From: an uncultured Selenomonadaceae bacterium
GTDB taxonomy: Bacteria; Bacillota; Negativicutes; Selenomonadales; Selenomonadaceae
Assembly: GCA_905234505.1 (NCBI GenBank)
Contig: CAJOIA010000002.1
Coordinates: forward strand, 1-42,724
Direction: 5' to 3'
Length of the DNA stretch: 42,724 nucleotides
Part shown: positions 25,780 through 34,484 of the stretch, piece by piece
Numbering within the stretch: position 1 is the stretch's first letter
How the letters are laid out: every line of letters starts with the position of its first letter
Notes under the pieces: model-generated
Databases searched by the model: none
What the model was told of the DNA's origin: nothing
What the model saw: only the letters and a program-made list of their open reading frames with translations
Program-made: the position numbers and the translations under genes

Positions 25780-25866
25780 AAAAGGGGAGCTTGCAGACAA
25801 GCTGAGAGGAAGTTGAACACTTCGACCCATGAACCTGATTCGGATAATGCCGACGTAGGAATTTTT
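25778..25866 (+). ncRNA. TPP riboswitch (THI element)
   Basis: The conserved TPP-aptamer strings appear in order: GGGGAGC, GCTGAGAGGA, GACCC, then GAACCTGATTCGGATAATGCCGACGTAGGAA, here given with its usual spacing. The P1 ends (AAAAAGGGG and TAGGAATTTTT) can pair loosely. The aptamer binds thiamine pyrophosphate and here precedes thiT, so thiamine uptake is turned off when TPP is plentiful. Confidence 0.95.
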
Positions 25867-25878
25867 AACAGTAAAAAT

Positions 25879-25917
25879 GGAGAAGATTCCGCGCGGGAGT
25901 CTTCTCCAAATTTTTTT
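25879..25917 (+). terminator. Riboswitch-controlled intrinsic terminator
   Basis: GGAGAAGA pairs with TCTTCTCC, with further pairing inside (TTCC with GGGA), followed by AAA and seven T. It lies between the TPP aptamer and the thiT ribosome binding site, the expected place for the off-switch hairpin. Confidence 0.85.
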
Positions 25918-25929
25918 GAGGTGACATTA

Positions 25930-26580
25930 ATGTTAGAAAACGTTTTAACGATTTTGCAAACCCCAAGCAGTTCATTCGCGCTTTTGGGCGTTTTATTTTT
26001 GATAGGATTTGGTTTGTACCTGCGGCGAATAAAATTAACAACCAGCATATTGATAAATATTTCGCTGATGTTGGCGCTGGCGTTTTTGCTTCATCAACTG
26101 CGGCTTTATCATTTCCCACAAGGCGGCTCTGTCACGCCGGGCGGAATGATACCTTTGCTGATAATTTCGTTTCGATATGGTGCGGGCGTCGGCGCATTGG
26201 CGGGCTTCGTATTCGGCTTATTAAATATGATTCAAGATCCTTTCATACTGCACCCAATTCAAGTGCTGTTCGATTATCCGCTGCCGTATATGGCAATGGG
26301 CTTAGCGGGACTGTCGCGGAATTTTATTTTAGCGGCGATAATTGCATTTGCAGGAAGATTCGCCTGTCATTTTATTTCGGGCGTGGTATTTTTCGCGTCG
26401 TACGCACCTGAAGGAATGTCGCCAGTCATTTATTCACTGACGGCAAACGCGACTTATATGTTGCCGGAAATGCTAATTTGTTGCGTGATTTTAAAATTTT
26501 TACCAGTCGAAAGATTATTGCGGGCAATGGACAAAAATACGCCGAATCCTTATCTAGCGGCAAATTCCAATACACGCTGA
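25930..26580 (+). CDS. thiT: ThiT, thiamine-binding S component of ECF transporter
   Basis: ThiT captures thiamine in the membrane and works with the shared ECF energising module encoded elsewhere. The ATG at 25930 has GAGGTGA upstream; the track's start lies inside the riboswitch and is not real. The 216-residue protein has about six hydrophobic helices and the ThiT-type features PGGMIPLLIISFRYG, GALAGFVFGLLNMI and the signature stretch RFACHFISGVVFFASYAP with its aromatic residues. Its 3' end overlaps the convergent thrC end by 31 bp. The riboswitch upstream agrees with the assignment. Confidence 0.93.
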   Translation: MLENVLTILQTPSSSFALLGVLFLIGFGLYLRRIKLTTSILINISLMLALAFLLHQLRLYHFPQGGSVTPGGMIPLLIISFRYGAGVGALAGFVFGLLNMIQDPFILHPIQVLFDYPLPYMAMGLAGLSRNFILAAIIAFAGRFACHFISGVVFFASYAPEGMSPVIYSLTANATYMLPEMLICCVILKFLPVERLLRAMDKNTPNPYLAANSNTR

Positions 26581-28058
26581 GGCATTTCTTCCTGGTCGCA
26601 AATATTTTCGTGAAGAATTTTAGCAGTTTCCAGAGCCGCGAGGTTTTTGGGAACTTTTTTATTGGAAAGCAAACTCAATTTGTCGAACTGCGCGAAATCG
26701 TCAAGCCCTTCAAATTTTTCACCGAGCGCATTTAAAACCGAACTGGTAAATTTAAATGGGCTGGCAGTCGACGCCAAAATCACCGGCAACATATCTTTTG
26801 TAGCGCGGCGATATTTACCAAGAACCTGCATGGCAACGGCGGTGTGCGTGTCAACCAGATATTTGAAATTGCCGAAAACCTCTTTAATAATGCTGGCGGT
26901 TTCTTCTTCGGTGGCGAAATCAGCGTAGAAAATTTTATCGAGTTTCTTTTTCAGCGGCGTATCAATTTTATATTTGCCGGTGGTCTGCAATTCAGTCATA
27001 TAACGTTTCACAGCTTTAATATCGCCGCCGGTTTCGTGATAAAGCAGGCGCTCAAGGTTGCTGGAAATTAAAATATCCATCGAAGGCGAGACTGTTTTAT
27101 GAAATTCGCGGTTGCGATTATAAACGCCGGTATTGAAAAAATCTGTCAGCACATTATTAATATTCGACGCGCAAATCAGCTTTTTAACGGGCAAACCCAT
27201 TCTGCGGGCGTAATACGCGGCTAAAATATTTCCAAAATTGCCGGTAGGCACAATGACATTCACCAAATCGCCGAGTTTAATTGAACCGGCTTTGACAAAT
27301 TCAGCGTAGGACGAAAAATAATAAACGATCTGCGGCACTAAACGCCCCCAGTTAATTGAATTGGCAGAGCTGAGTTTGACATTGGCTTTTTCAAGTTCTG
27401 CGCGAATATTTTCGTCACTGAAAATTTTTTTTACGCCGTTTTGGCAATCGTCGAAATTGCCATTAACCGCCACCACGTTAACATTTTTGCCAATTTGAGT
27501 AACCATCTGCAGACGCTGAATTTTGCTAACGCCGCCGTCCGGATAAAACACCATAATCTTTGTTTGCGGCACATCGGCAAATCCCGCCAAAGCAGCCTTG
27601 CCAGTATCTCCTGAAGTAGCCACAAGTATTAAAATTTCTTTGGTTTCACCAATTTTTTTCAAAGCTTTGCTCATAAGTTGCGGCAACATTTGAAGAGCCA
27701 AATCTTTAAAAGCGCTCGTTGGTCCATGCCACAATTCCATTACTCCAACAGGCGATTTAGTATTTTGCGGGTCGCGTATCAAAATTGACAGCGGAACTTT
27801 TGAAGGTACGTCGAACCAGTCATAAGCAAGTTCCGCGCATTCGGCAAGTTCGTTGTCTGTGTAATCGGTTAAATATTGCCTCAAAATTGCAACCGCGCGC
27901 TGCGAGTAAGTCATATTTACCAGTGCGTTTATATCGTCGAGCTTCATTCTTGGAATTGACTCCGGCACGAATAATCCGCCGTCCGCCGCTAATCCTTGCA
28001 GTATTGCTTCTGCAGAGCTTATTGGTTTTATTTTGGAGCGTGTGCTAATGTAATTCAC
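26550..28058 (-). CDS. thrC: Threonine synthase ThrC
   Basis: ThrC converts O-phosphohomoserine to threonine with pyridoxal phosphate. The GTG at 28058 is chosen because GGAGG lies seven bases upstream and the product then begins with NYISTRSK, the usual family start; the track's 66 extra codons cross the divergent promoter region. The 502-residue protein has the cofactor Lys in GPTSAFKDLALQ, the VATSGDTGKAAL phosphate loop and IVPTGNFGNILAAYY. The C-terminal part is the extended form of the family. It is divergent from hom-thrB, completing the homoserine-to-threonine branch. Confidence 0.95.
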   Translation of the reverse strand: MNYISTRSKIKPISSAEAILQGLAADGGLFVPESIPRMKLDDINALVNMTYSQRAVAILRQYLTDYTDNELAECAELAYDWFDVPSKVPLSILIRDPQNTKSPVGVMELWHGPTSAFKDLALQMLPQLMSKALKKIGETKEILILVATSGDTGKAALAGFADVPQTKIMVFYPDGGVSKIQRLQMVTQIGKNVNVVAVNGNFDDCQNGVKKIFSDENIRAELEKANVKLSSANSINWGRLVPQIVYYFSSYAEFVKAGSIKLGDLVNVIVPTGNFGNILAAYYARRMGLPVKKLICASNINNVLTDFFNTGVYNRNREFHKTVSPSMDILISSNLERLLYHETGGDIKAVKRYMTELQTTGKYKIDTPLKKKLDKIFYADFATEEETASIIKEVFGNFKYLVDTHTAVAMQVLGKYRRATKDMLPVILASTASPFKFTSSVLNALGEKFEGLDDFAQFDKLSLLSNKKVPKNLAALETAKILHENICDQEEMPQRVLEFAAR

Positions 28059-28086
28059 AAAACAACCTCCTAGAATTTTTTTTTCG

Positions 28087-28095
28087 ATTGTATCA
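28087..28095 (-). promoter_or_regulatory. Extended -10 promoter of thrC
   Basis: On the minus strand TGATACAAT is an extended -10 box about 30 bases before the GTG start; no clear -35. It lies back to back with the hom promoter. Confidence 0.45.
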
Positions 28096-28098
28096 CTT

Positions 28099-28127
28099 TT
28101 GCCACGAATAGGAAAGATTTTTATATT
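28099..28127 (+). promoter_or_regulatory. Sigma-A promoter of hom-thrB
   Basis: TTGCCA and TATATT are 17 bp apart, with a predicted start near 28134 and a leader of about 55 nt. No T-box or attenuator is seen in the leader. Confidence 0.6.
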
Positions 28128-28188
28128 GAAGGAATTATAACGCCCGCCGCCGAATATTTTGTAATTCAAGATAAGGAGGAAATTTTTT

Positions 28189-29469
28189 ATGCAAGTAACG
28201 AAAATTGCACTTCTTGGAGCCGGAACGATCGGCGGAAGTGTTATCAAATCGCTCAAAGATAATCGCGAAATTATTAATCAGCGCGCAGAGACCGATATTC
28301 AAATTAAAAATATTCTCGTCCTGCCGCACGAAATACCGAAACTTCAAGAACAAGGTTTGCCCGCTACAAGCAATTATGACGATATTTTGAACGACGAAGA
28401 AATTTCCATAGTTGTTGAATTAATCGGCGGCATTAAGCCCGCTAAAGATTTTATGCTCAAGGCGATTGAACACGGCAAGAGCGTTGTAACTGCCAATAAA
28501 GATGTGGTTGCTCAATTTGGACACGAACTTTTTGAAGCGGCTGAAAAAAAACACGTCGATTTTCTGTTCGAGGCGTCGGTCGGCGGCGCTATTCCAATTA
28601 TTATGCCGCTCAAGCGCTCATTAACAGCAAATAGAATCACTGAAATTTTGGGTATTGTCAACGGCACGACCAATTATATGCTGACGAAAATGACTGAAGA
28701 CGGCGCAGATTACGACACAGTTTTAAAAGAGGCGCAAGCTAAAGGTTATGCTGAGGCGAATCCTGCATCTGACGTTGAAGGCAAAGACGCCGCCCGCAAA
28801 ATCGCTATCCTTGCGTCAATCGCCTTTAATTCGCGCATTAAATTTGAAGACGTTTCGATTGAAGGCATTACCAAAATCACGCCTAAAGATATTCAACACG
28901 CCGCTAATCTCGGTTACGTCGTTAAACTTTTGGCTATTGGTAAAGAATCTGAAGCAGGTGTTGACGTACGAGTTCACCCTGTGCTTTTGCCGAAAATTCA
29001 TCCGCTCGCTAATGTCAATGGCGTTTTCAATGCTATTTTCGTGCGCGGCTATCCGATTAATGAAGCTATGTTTTTTGGTCCCGGCGCAGGTTTCCCGACT
29101 GCTTCTGCTGTCATTGCTGATATTATCGAAATTGCGCGCGACCTGCAGACTAAAAGCGTTGGTAAATTTGGTTGCACTTGCTACAACGAAAAGCCGATTT
29201 GCCCCATTGAAGAAACTGTTTCTTCATATTACATTCGCCTGCTTGTTGACGATAAGCCAGGAGTTTTGGGCGCGGTTGCAACTACGCTAGGTGATTCTGG
29301 CGTTAGTTTAAAATCCGTCGCGCAGACAAACAGCAATCTCGAAGAGCACGCTGAATTGGTTGTTGTCACTCACCAAGTTAAGCATAAAAATATCTTAGCC
29401 GCGCAGGAAGCTTTAATAAAATTAGCGGCGGTCGATGAAATTTCAAGTGTCATGCGCGTTGAGAGTTGA
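28189..29469 (+). CDS. hom: Homoserine dehydrogenase (with ACT domain)
   Basis: Hom reduces aspartate semialdehyde to homoserine. The 426-residue protein has an N-terminal NAD(P) motif (LLGAGTIGGSVI), VVELIGGIKPAKDF, VVTANKDVVA, the substrate motif GIVNGTTNYMLTKM with LKEAQAKGYAEANPASDVEGKDAARK, and a C-terminal ACT domain (IRLLVDDKPGVLGAVA) that usually mediates feedback by threonine. AGGAGGA precedes the ATG. It is followed by thrB 6 bp later. Confidence 0.96.
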   Translation: MQVTKIALLGAGTIGGSVIKSLKDNREIINQRAETDIQIKNILVLPHEIPKLQEQGLPATSNYDDILNDEEISIVVELIGGIKPAKDFMLKAIEHGKSVVTANKDVVAQFGHELFEAAEKKHVDFLFEASVGGAIPIIMPLKRSLTANRITEILGIVNGTTNYMLTKMTEDGADYDTVLKEAQAKGYAEANPASDVEGKDAARKIAILASIAFNSRIKFEDVSIEGITKITPKDIQHAANLGYVVKLLAIGKESEAGVDVRVHPVLLPKIHPLANVNGVFNAIFVRGYPINEAMFFGPGAGFPTASAVIADIIEIARDLQTKSVGKFGCTCYNEKPICPIEETVSSYYIRLLVDDKPGVLGAVATTLGDSGVSLKSVAQTNSNLEEHAELVVVTHQVKHKNILAAQEALIKLAAVDEISSVMRVES

Positions 29470-29475
29470 TTTTTT

Positions 29476-30408
29476 ATGGATTCAAATAAAATTACTGTTA
29501 GAGTTCCTGGCACTTCGGCGAATTGCGGACCTGGCTTTGATTGTCTTGGACTTGCCGCCACGATTTATAACGATTTAGAAATGACTTTGCTTGAAGACGA
29601 GCGGCTGATTATCGAATCGAAAGGCGACGGCGCAGATACTATTCCAACTGACGATAAAAATATTGTTTGGAAATCTGCGCGAATGATTTTGGAGCGCTCG
29701 GGCAATGGCGATAAATTCAAGGGCGGAATTTTGCGCATGGAAAATCATATACCGATGTCGCGCGGTTTAGGTTCAAGTGCAGCGGCGATTGTTGCGGGTT
29801 TAGTGGCAGCTAATGAGCTTGTCGATAAACCTTTCAATCGGCAAGACATTTTGAAATTCGCAACTGAAATTGAAGGACATCCCGATAACGTCGCGCCTGC
29901 GATTTTCGGCGGCTTTACTGTCAGCATTGTTGAGCGCGGGCAAGTTCAAACGTTTTCATTCTTGCCCAAAATAAGATTAAAATTGATTGTGGCGGTGCCG
30001 AATTTTCCGCTTTCAACGAGAATGGCGCGGCAAGTTTTACCAAAATCTGTGCCAATGAAAGACGCGGTTTTTAATATCGGTCGGGCGTCAATGTTAATCG
30101 CGGCGCTGATTAATGGCAAGGAAAGATTTTTAGCGAACGCATTTGACGACGCACTTCATCAACCATACCGAACAAAATTAGTTCCAGGCATGCAGGAAGT
30201 TTTCAGTGCAGCGAAAAAAGCCGGAGCTTTGGGCGTTTGTTTAAGCGGCGCTGGTCCCTGTTTAATCGCATTTGCGGCGGCGAATAAGCACATTGAAAAT
30301 AATATCGCGGTTGAAATGATGCAGGCTTTCAAGAGAAATAACGTGCAGGCGGGCGCGCTGATTTTGGATTTGGATACACGCGGCGCATATGTTTTAAAAA
30401 ATGAATAG
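29476..30408 (+). CDS. thrB: Homoserine kinase ThrB
   Basis: ThrB phosphorylates homoserine to give the substrate of ThrC. The 310-residue GHMP kinase begins VRVPGTSANCGPGFDCLGLA, contains the ATP loop HIPMSRGLGSSAAAIVAG, and the C-terminal GVCLSGAGPCLIAF motif. Family length is normal. It is co-transcribed with hom, and its stop is 30 bp from the small downstream gene. Confidence 0.96.
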   Translation: MDSNKITVRVPGTSANCGPGFDCLGLAATIYNDLEMTLLEDERLIIESKGDGADTIPTDDKNIVWKSARMILERSGNGDKFKGGILRMENHIPMSRGLGSSAAAIVAGLVAANELVDKPFNRQDILKFATEIEGHPDNVAPAIFGGFTVSIVERGQVQTFSFLPKIRLKLIVAVPNFPLSTRMARQVLPKSVPMKDAVFNIGRASMLIAALINGKERFLANAFDDALHQPYRTKLVPGMQEVFSAAKKAGALGVCLSGAGPCLIAFAAANKHIENNIAVEMMQAFKRNNVQAGALILDLDTRGAYVLKNE

Positions 30409-30438
30409 GACTTTGAAATTTTTTGAGGGGGTGAAATC

Positions 30439-30747
30439 TTGACGGAAAATTTTAGCGTTGCGATTAGTTACGGCGAAAATCTTGGTTACGTTGAATATGA
30501 CGGCGGCAAAATTAATGTTGTACTTGATAATGAAACCGGACGGCGGAAAGCTGAAGAATTTCTCGCGCAGGAACATGAAATTAAAATACCGCACGAAACG
30601 CTGTTAGACTTCACCGCAGAAAAAATAAACCCACAAGCCAGCGTCGAGGATTTAAAATTAGCCTTAACGCGCCTGTGGGAGGTAACGGGCGTTCACGTGG
30701 ATTGGAGCCGCCCTGTCGAATTTGTGAAACTTCACCCGCATTATTAG
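30439..30747 (+). CDS. Hypothetical small protein downstream of thrB
   Basis: I do not recognise this gene. The 102-residue product has a TTG start with GAGGGGGTG upstream, so translation is well supported. It has no signal peptide. The first half is beta-rich (FSVAISYGENLGYVEYDGGKINVVL, then ETGRRKAEEFL), the second half has an Asp/Glu-rich helix and ends in WSRPVEFVKLHPHY. It probably belongs to the hom-thrB transcript. Its TAG stop is the first unit of the TAGGG repeat. Confidence 0.75.
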   Translation: MTENFSVAISYGENLGYVEYDGGKINVVLDNETGRRKAEEFLAQEHEIKIPHETLLDFTAEKINPQASVEDLKLALTRLWEVTGVHVDWSRPVEFVKLHPHY

Positions 30748-30810
30748 GGATTAGTGGATAGGGGTTAGGGATTAGGGGAAAACACTATTCCCTATTCACT
30801 AGCCCCTAAC
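30744..30810. repeat. Telomere-like TAGGG/CCCTA palindromic repeat, copy 3
   Basis: TAGTGGATAGGG at the left pairs with CCCTATTCACTA at the right with a single wobble, so the element can form a long stem. The centre has GGGGTTAGGGATTAGGGG. It lies between two convergent genes and supplies the TAG stop of both: the small gene from the left and, on the minus strand, the last five residues (LGASE) and stop of the M48-TPR gene. It may act as a bidirectional terminator. It is in inverted orientation relative to copies 1 and 2. Confidence 0.85.
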
Positions 30811-32516
30811 TTCTCAGCGGCTTTCGCGTCAATTCTTTTGAGATACTTCAGAGGAATTGAACGCGGATTTTTTTTTGCTAATTCGTAACACGTGCGATAA
30901 TTTTTTTCAGCATTAACTTCGTCGCCAATTTCATCAAAAATATCACCGCGCAGTTGATAAGACACAGCAACTTTTTCGTCAATCGCAAGCGCCCTGTCAA
31001 TATCGGCAAAAGCTAAATTAAATTCGCCGCGCATTCGTCGAACGTCCGCTCTGTTCAAAAAGTTGTACAAATTTTTATTGTCCTGCGCGACAGCTTGATT
31101 AACGTCAGTCAAAGCGCCGTCAAAATCTTTACAAATAGCCTTAGCGCGCCCACGAATTGCAAGACATTCAGCAAGATTATCTTGATTTTTCGCCTGCATA
31201 GCGCGTTCAATTTCAATCAAGGCAAGTTTGCCTTCCTTGTGGTCGTTGTAAGCGTCAGCGTTAATTCTGAGCTTTTCAGCGTCTTTTATATCGGCGTTAA
31301 GATTCCCGGCTTTAATTTTTTTCAGCGCGTCAAGGCGTTTATTTTCAGCGTCGAGATATTTTTTTCGAATATCGGACTTTTCATTTTTATAAGCGGCGGC
31401 AACGGCAACGCGAATTTTATTGCCGATATTTTCAAGAAAAGCAATATCACGAACCTGCCGAAAAACTTTATCGTCCGTCAAAAAATCAGTGGTATTGCCC
31501 GCGCCTTGCCTAAAATTCCAAGCGTCAAAATTATCATAATCATGAAAAGCCTTAGCAAGCCCGCCCGCGAAATAATATGCTTTGTCAGCGGCTTTGGCGT
31601 AATAGGCAGAATAAATTTCCTTGCCGTCGATATAAACATTGTATTGGCGTTCGACTTTTTTAACCGTGACATGCCCCATACTATAATCAGTCATAAGTTG
31701 CGAAAGTTTTTCCTCGCGCACTTCAGTATCGGGGTGGTCGCTGAAAGTTTGCTCATTCGGTTTATCATGCAGATCCACCTCAAAAATATCTTGCGTCTCA
31801 TAGCGAAAATAATAATTCATACGCGCCATAGCCGCCGCTCCGCCGCCAGGATTAAAGCCCGCGCTTGTCATAATGTAAAAGCCGCCCTCGTCAGCTTCGA
31901 CTTCCGCAGGCAAAATGATACTTTTCGCAACCGAATAATTCACCATACCGGAAAATTTATTCCAATCAATATGCGCATTATCGGCGTTCATACCAATAAA
32001 AATAGCGCCCAACGATTGAGCCGACGCCTGCGCATAACTTTTCGCCGAATGCTGATTGAGCCCGTGAATCATTTCGTGAGCCAATACCGCCGCAATTTGG
32101 TCTTCTTCCATATTTAAGCCGTTAAGCAAGCCGCGATTTATAGCAATATAATTCATCGGGTAACAAGCGGCGTTGAATTTTTCACTGTTATTGACGTGCC
32201 AAACGAACGGCAGAGAATTAACCTTCAGCTCATAATCGGCAGAATTAACAAGGCGCGTCATAATTTCATTAACAAGCGCAATGTCGGCGGGATTTTCATC
32301 GGAACCGTTTTTTTTAATATCTTGCTCGCGCGCTGCCATTTGTGCATTAGCATTATTACCGAGCGCTAAAATGGATTTCAGCGTATTGTTGTAAGTTGCC
32401 AAAACTCCAAGAGATTGAGCCGCCAATAACCAAGCGTCAACTGCTTCTGCGCGAATAGGAGCAAAGAATATTAATCCTGTTAATGCCGCCGCCGCTATTT
32501 TCGATAAAATTTTCAT
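30792..32516 (-). CDS. Exported M48 metalloprotease with TPR repeats (BepA-like)
   Basis: The 574-residue protein has a signal peptide (KILSKIAAAALTGLIFF, ending AEA), an M48 domain with LAHEMIHGLNQH and the third zinc ligand in EVEADEGGFYIM, and C-terminal tetratricopeptide repeats from about residue 440 (LAECLAIRGRAKAICKDFDGAL, YNFLNRADVRRMRGEFNLAFAD). This order is that of BepA/YfgC periplasmic proteases, which monitor outer membrane protein assembly. The start overlaps the histidine kinase stop by 4 bp, so the two-component pair and the protease form one unit. The last five residues come from the TAGGG repeat. Confidence 0.9.
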   Translation of the reverse strand: MKILSKIAAAALTGLIFFAPIRAEAVDAWLLAAQSLGVLATYNNTLKSILALGNNANAQMAAREQDIKKNGSDENPADIALVNEIMTRLVNSADYELKVNSLPFVWHVNNSEKFNAACYPMNYIAINRGLLNGLNMEEDQIAAVLAHEMIHGLNQHSAKSYAQASAQSLGAIFIGMNADNAHIDWNKFSGMVNYSVAKSIILPAEVEADEGGFYIMTSAGFNPGGGAAAMARMNYYFRYETQDIFEVDLHDKPNEQTFSDHPDTEVREEKLSQLMTDYSMGHVTVKKVERQYNVYIDGKEIYSAYYAKAADKAYYFAGGLAKAFHDYDNFDAWNFRQGAGNTTDFLTDDKVFRQVRDIAFLENIGNKIRVAVAAAYKNEKSDIRKKYLDAENKRLDALKKIKAGNLNADIKDAEKLRINADAYNDHKEGKLALIEIERAMQAKNQDNLAECLAIRGRAKAICKDFDGALTDVNQAVAQDNKNLYNFLNRADVRRMRGEFNLAFADIDRALAIDEKVAVSYQLRGDIFDEIGDEVNAEKNYRTCYELAKKNPRSIPLKYLKRIDAKAAEKLGASE

Positions 32517-33805
32517 GCTGCATTCAACTGCCTTTGCAATTCAACAGTAAATTTCGTACCGACGCCAAGCTCAGATTCAACTGAAATTTTACCTTTGTGA
32601 AGGCGCAAAATCTCAGTGGCAATTGACAAACCTAAACCATTGCCGCCCATTTCACGCGAGCGCGCCTTATCCACTCTGTAAAATCTTTCAAAAATTTTAT
32701 CTTGATCCTCCTTAGCAATTCCAATGCCGCTGTCTTGAACGGAAAATACCGCCTTATCTTTTTCCGAGCTTTCCAAATTCACCCAAACGCTACCGCCGCG
32801 TGCCGTGTATTTAATCGCGTTGTCAACCAAAATTAAAATCAGCTGTTTAATTTTCTGCTCGTCACCCATTATAGGCATTTTCCGAAAACCAACGCCCAAA
32901 AGCGTCACGCCTTTTTTTTCAGCTAGGGGCGTCATCATTCGGACGTTTTGCTCTAAGATTTTTCCAATATCTATTTTCTGCAGTTTCAATTTCAATGCGT
33001 CGTTGTCACTGCGCGCTATTATTAGCAAATCGCTGACAAGCTTTGACATTTTTTTTACTTCGTCCTTAACGTCGCTTATAACTTCGCGCAGGAGCGGATT
33101 TTGAATTGATTGATCAGATAAAAGCAATTCAGTTGAAGTCAAAACCACAGCAAGAGGCGTTCTAAGTTCATGGGAGGCGTCGGCGGCAAATTGTTTCTGT
33201 TTTTCATACGCTTCTTTCAGCGGAATTATCGCCCAGCCCGCCATTGTGTAACCAATCGCAGTTGATATTGCCAGCGCCAATACGCCCAAAGCTGCCAGCC
33301 CATAAGTTTCTTTTTGCAAACCGGAATAAAGCGCCGTGACATCTTTACCAATGTAAACAATTTGTTCGACATCGCCAATTCTGATTTTTTTCGATATCAT
33401 CATTATATTTGTTCGACCGGATTCACTCGGATAATTGAAAACTTTTACCTCACCATTTTTAAGGCGCTCCGGATTCATCAAATCCACAATGAAAGGCTCA
33501 ACGCGAAACGACGCCCGCATAAAATTAACCAAATTATTATTTTCATCAAAGACATAAAAAAATAATCGGTCGTTGGTATTCTTATAATAGCGGGTTTCGT
33601 CAATGGCGGCGTTAGGATGCTGAATGCTGTAAGCCTGCACATCTGCAACACTGTCCGCCGCGTCTAAAAGTTCCCGCTCTTGCTCCGAAAACATCGACCA
33701 ATCCATTGTAATTCGCACTACAACAATTAGCGCGACCAAAAATACGCACATTATCACCGAGTAGACGAGCGTTAAGCGCAAGCGGCTGCTACGGAACATT
33801 TCCAC
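32513..33805 (-). CDS. Sensor histidine kinase
   Basis: The 430-residue kinase starts at GTG with GGAGG nine bases upstream. It has two membrane segments (about 10-32 and 170-195) flanking an extracytoplasmic sensor domain of about 135 residues with no family I can name. The H-box FAADASHELRTPLAVV, N-box LVDNAIKYTARGG, G1 QDSGIGIAKED and G2 GGNGLGLSIA are intact. Transcribed 4 bp after the response regulator and overlapping the M48-TPR protease gene, it probably senses an envelope condition and controls, or is controlled with, the protease. Confidence 0.94.
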   Translation of the reverse strand: MEMFRSSRLRLTLVYSVIMCVFLVALIVVVRITMDWSMFSEQERELLDAADSVADVQAYSIQHPNAAIDETRYYKNTNDRLFFYVFDENNNLVNFMRASFRVEPFIVDLMNPERLKNGEVKVFNYPSESGRTNIMMISKKIRIGDVEQIVYIGKDVTALYSGLQKETYGLAALGVLALAISTAIGYTMAGWAIIPLKEAYEKQKQFAADASHELRTPLAVVLTSTELLLSDQSIQNPLLREVISDVKDEVKKMSKLVSDLLIIARSDNDALKLKLQKIDIGKILEQNVRMMTPLAEKKGVTLLGVGFRKMPIMGDEQKIKQLILILVDNAIKYTARGGSVWVNLESSEKDKAVFSVQDSGIGIAKEDQDKIFERFYRVDKARSREMGGNGLGLSIATEILRLHKGKISVESELGVGTKFTVELQRQLNAA

Positions 33806-33809
33806 GCGT

Positions 33810-34484
33810 TTAAGCCTCCAGCCGGTATCCTATGCCGCGAACCGTTTTAATTGAGATATTGCCGTCAACTTCATTTAATTTTTTGCGCAAAATCTTCATA
33901 TAAGAATCAATGTTATTTGAAGTAATATCGCGCTCAATTCCCCAAATCCTGTCAAGAATAATTTCACGCGGCACAACTACGCCTAAATTCTGTGAAAGTA
34001 AATCGAACAACTGAAATTCACGCGGCGAAAGTTGAATAACTTGATTTTTCTTCTTAAGAACTTTTGTCGTGCGGTTAAGCGTAAAATCGCCGACTTCAAC
34101 AATTTCCTGCTGAATTTTTTGGTTGCTGCGGCGGCTTAAAGCCCTTAATCTTGCAAGCAATTCATCAAATTCAAACGGCTTAACAAGATAATCATCAGCG
34201 CCCGCGTCCAAACCTGCAACTCTGTCTTCAAGTGAATCTTTCGCAGTCAACATTAAAATCGCCTTTTCGTAACCGGCGTCGCGCAGTGAGCGGCAAGCGT
34301 CCAAGCCAGAAACATTCGGCATCATCCAATCTAAAATTAAAATATCATACTCAGAATACATCGCGTATTCGTAAATGTCAGCGCCGTTGGTTATCCATTC
34401 AACCTGGATTCGATTTTGCATTAGCATATACGCTATCAATTTGCCGAGTTTTTTATCATCTTCAGCCAGTAATACTCGCGTCAT
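33810..34484 (-). CDS. OmpR/PhoB-family response regulator
   Basis: I start at the second Met (MTRVLLAEDD) because AGGAGG is eight bases before it; the first Met is too close. The 224-residue protein has a receiver domain with the acidic pair in AEDDKK, the phospho-acceptor Asp in LILDWMMPN, Thr in MLTAKD and Lys in LVKPF, then a winged-helix DNA-binding domain (LSPREFQLFDLLSQNLG, SYMKILRKKLNEVDG, GIGYRLEA). Its start overlaps the end of pth by 23 bp. Confidence 0.95.
   Translation of the reverse strand: MTRVLLAEDDKKLGKLIAYMLMQNRIQVEWITNGADIYEYAMYSEYDILILDWMMPNVSGLDACRSLRDAGYEKAILMLTAKDSLEDRVAGLDAGADDYLVKPFEFDELLARLRALSRRSNQKIQQEIVEVGDFTLNRTTKVLKKKNQVIQLSPREFQLFDLLSQNLGVVVPREIILDRIWGIERDITSNNIDSYMKILRKKLNEVDGNISIKTVRGIGYRLEA

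Noticed and set aside
25813-25929. N-terminal extension of ThiT in the ORF track
   Set aside because: These codons are the 3' part of the TPP aptamer and the terminator hairpin; the ATG at 25930 has a proper ribosome binding site.
28128-28188. T-box or attenuator leader before hom-thrB
   Set aside because: The leader is only about 55 nt, with no T-box core, no Thr-codon leader peptide and no terminator hairpin.
28059-28256. 66-codon N-terminal extension of ThrC
   Set aside because: It crosses the divergent promoters and the start of hom; the GTG at 28058 has GGAGG at the right distance and gives the family N-terminus.
31095-32117. 340-codon plus-strand frame opposite the M48-TPR gene
   Set aside because: It is antisense to a gene with clear signal peptide, zinc motif and TPR repeats; its own translation has no recognisable domain.
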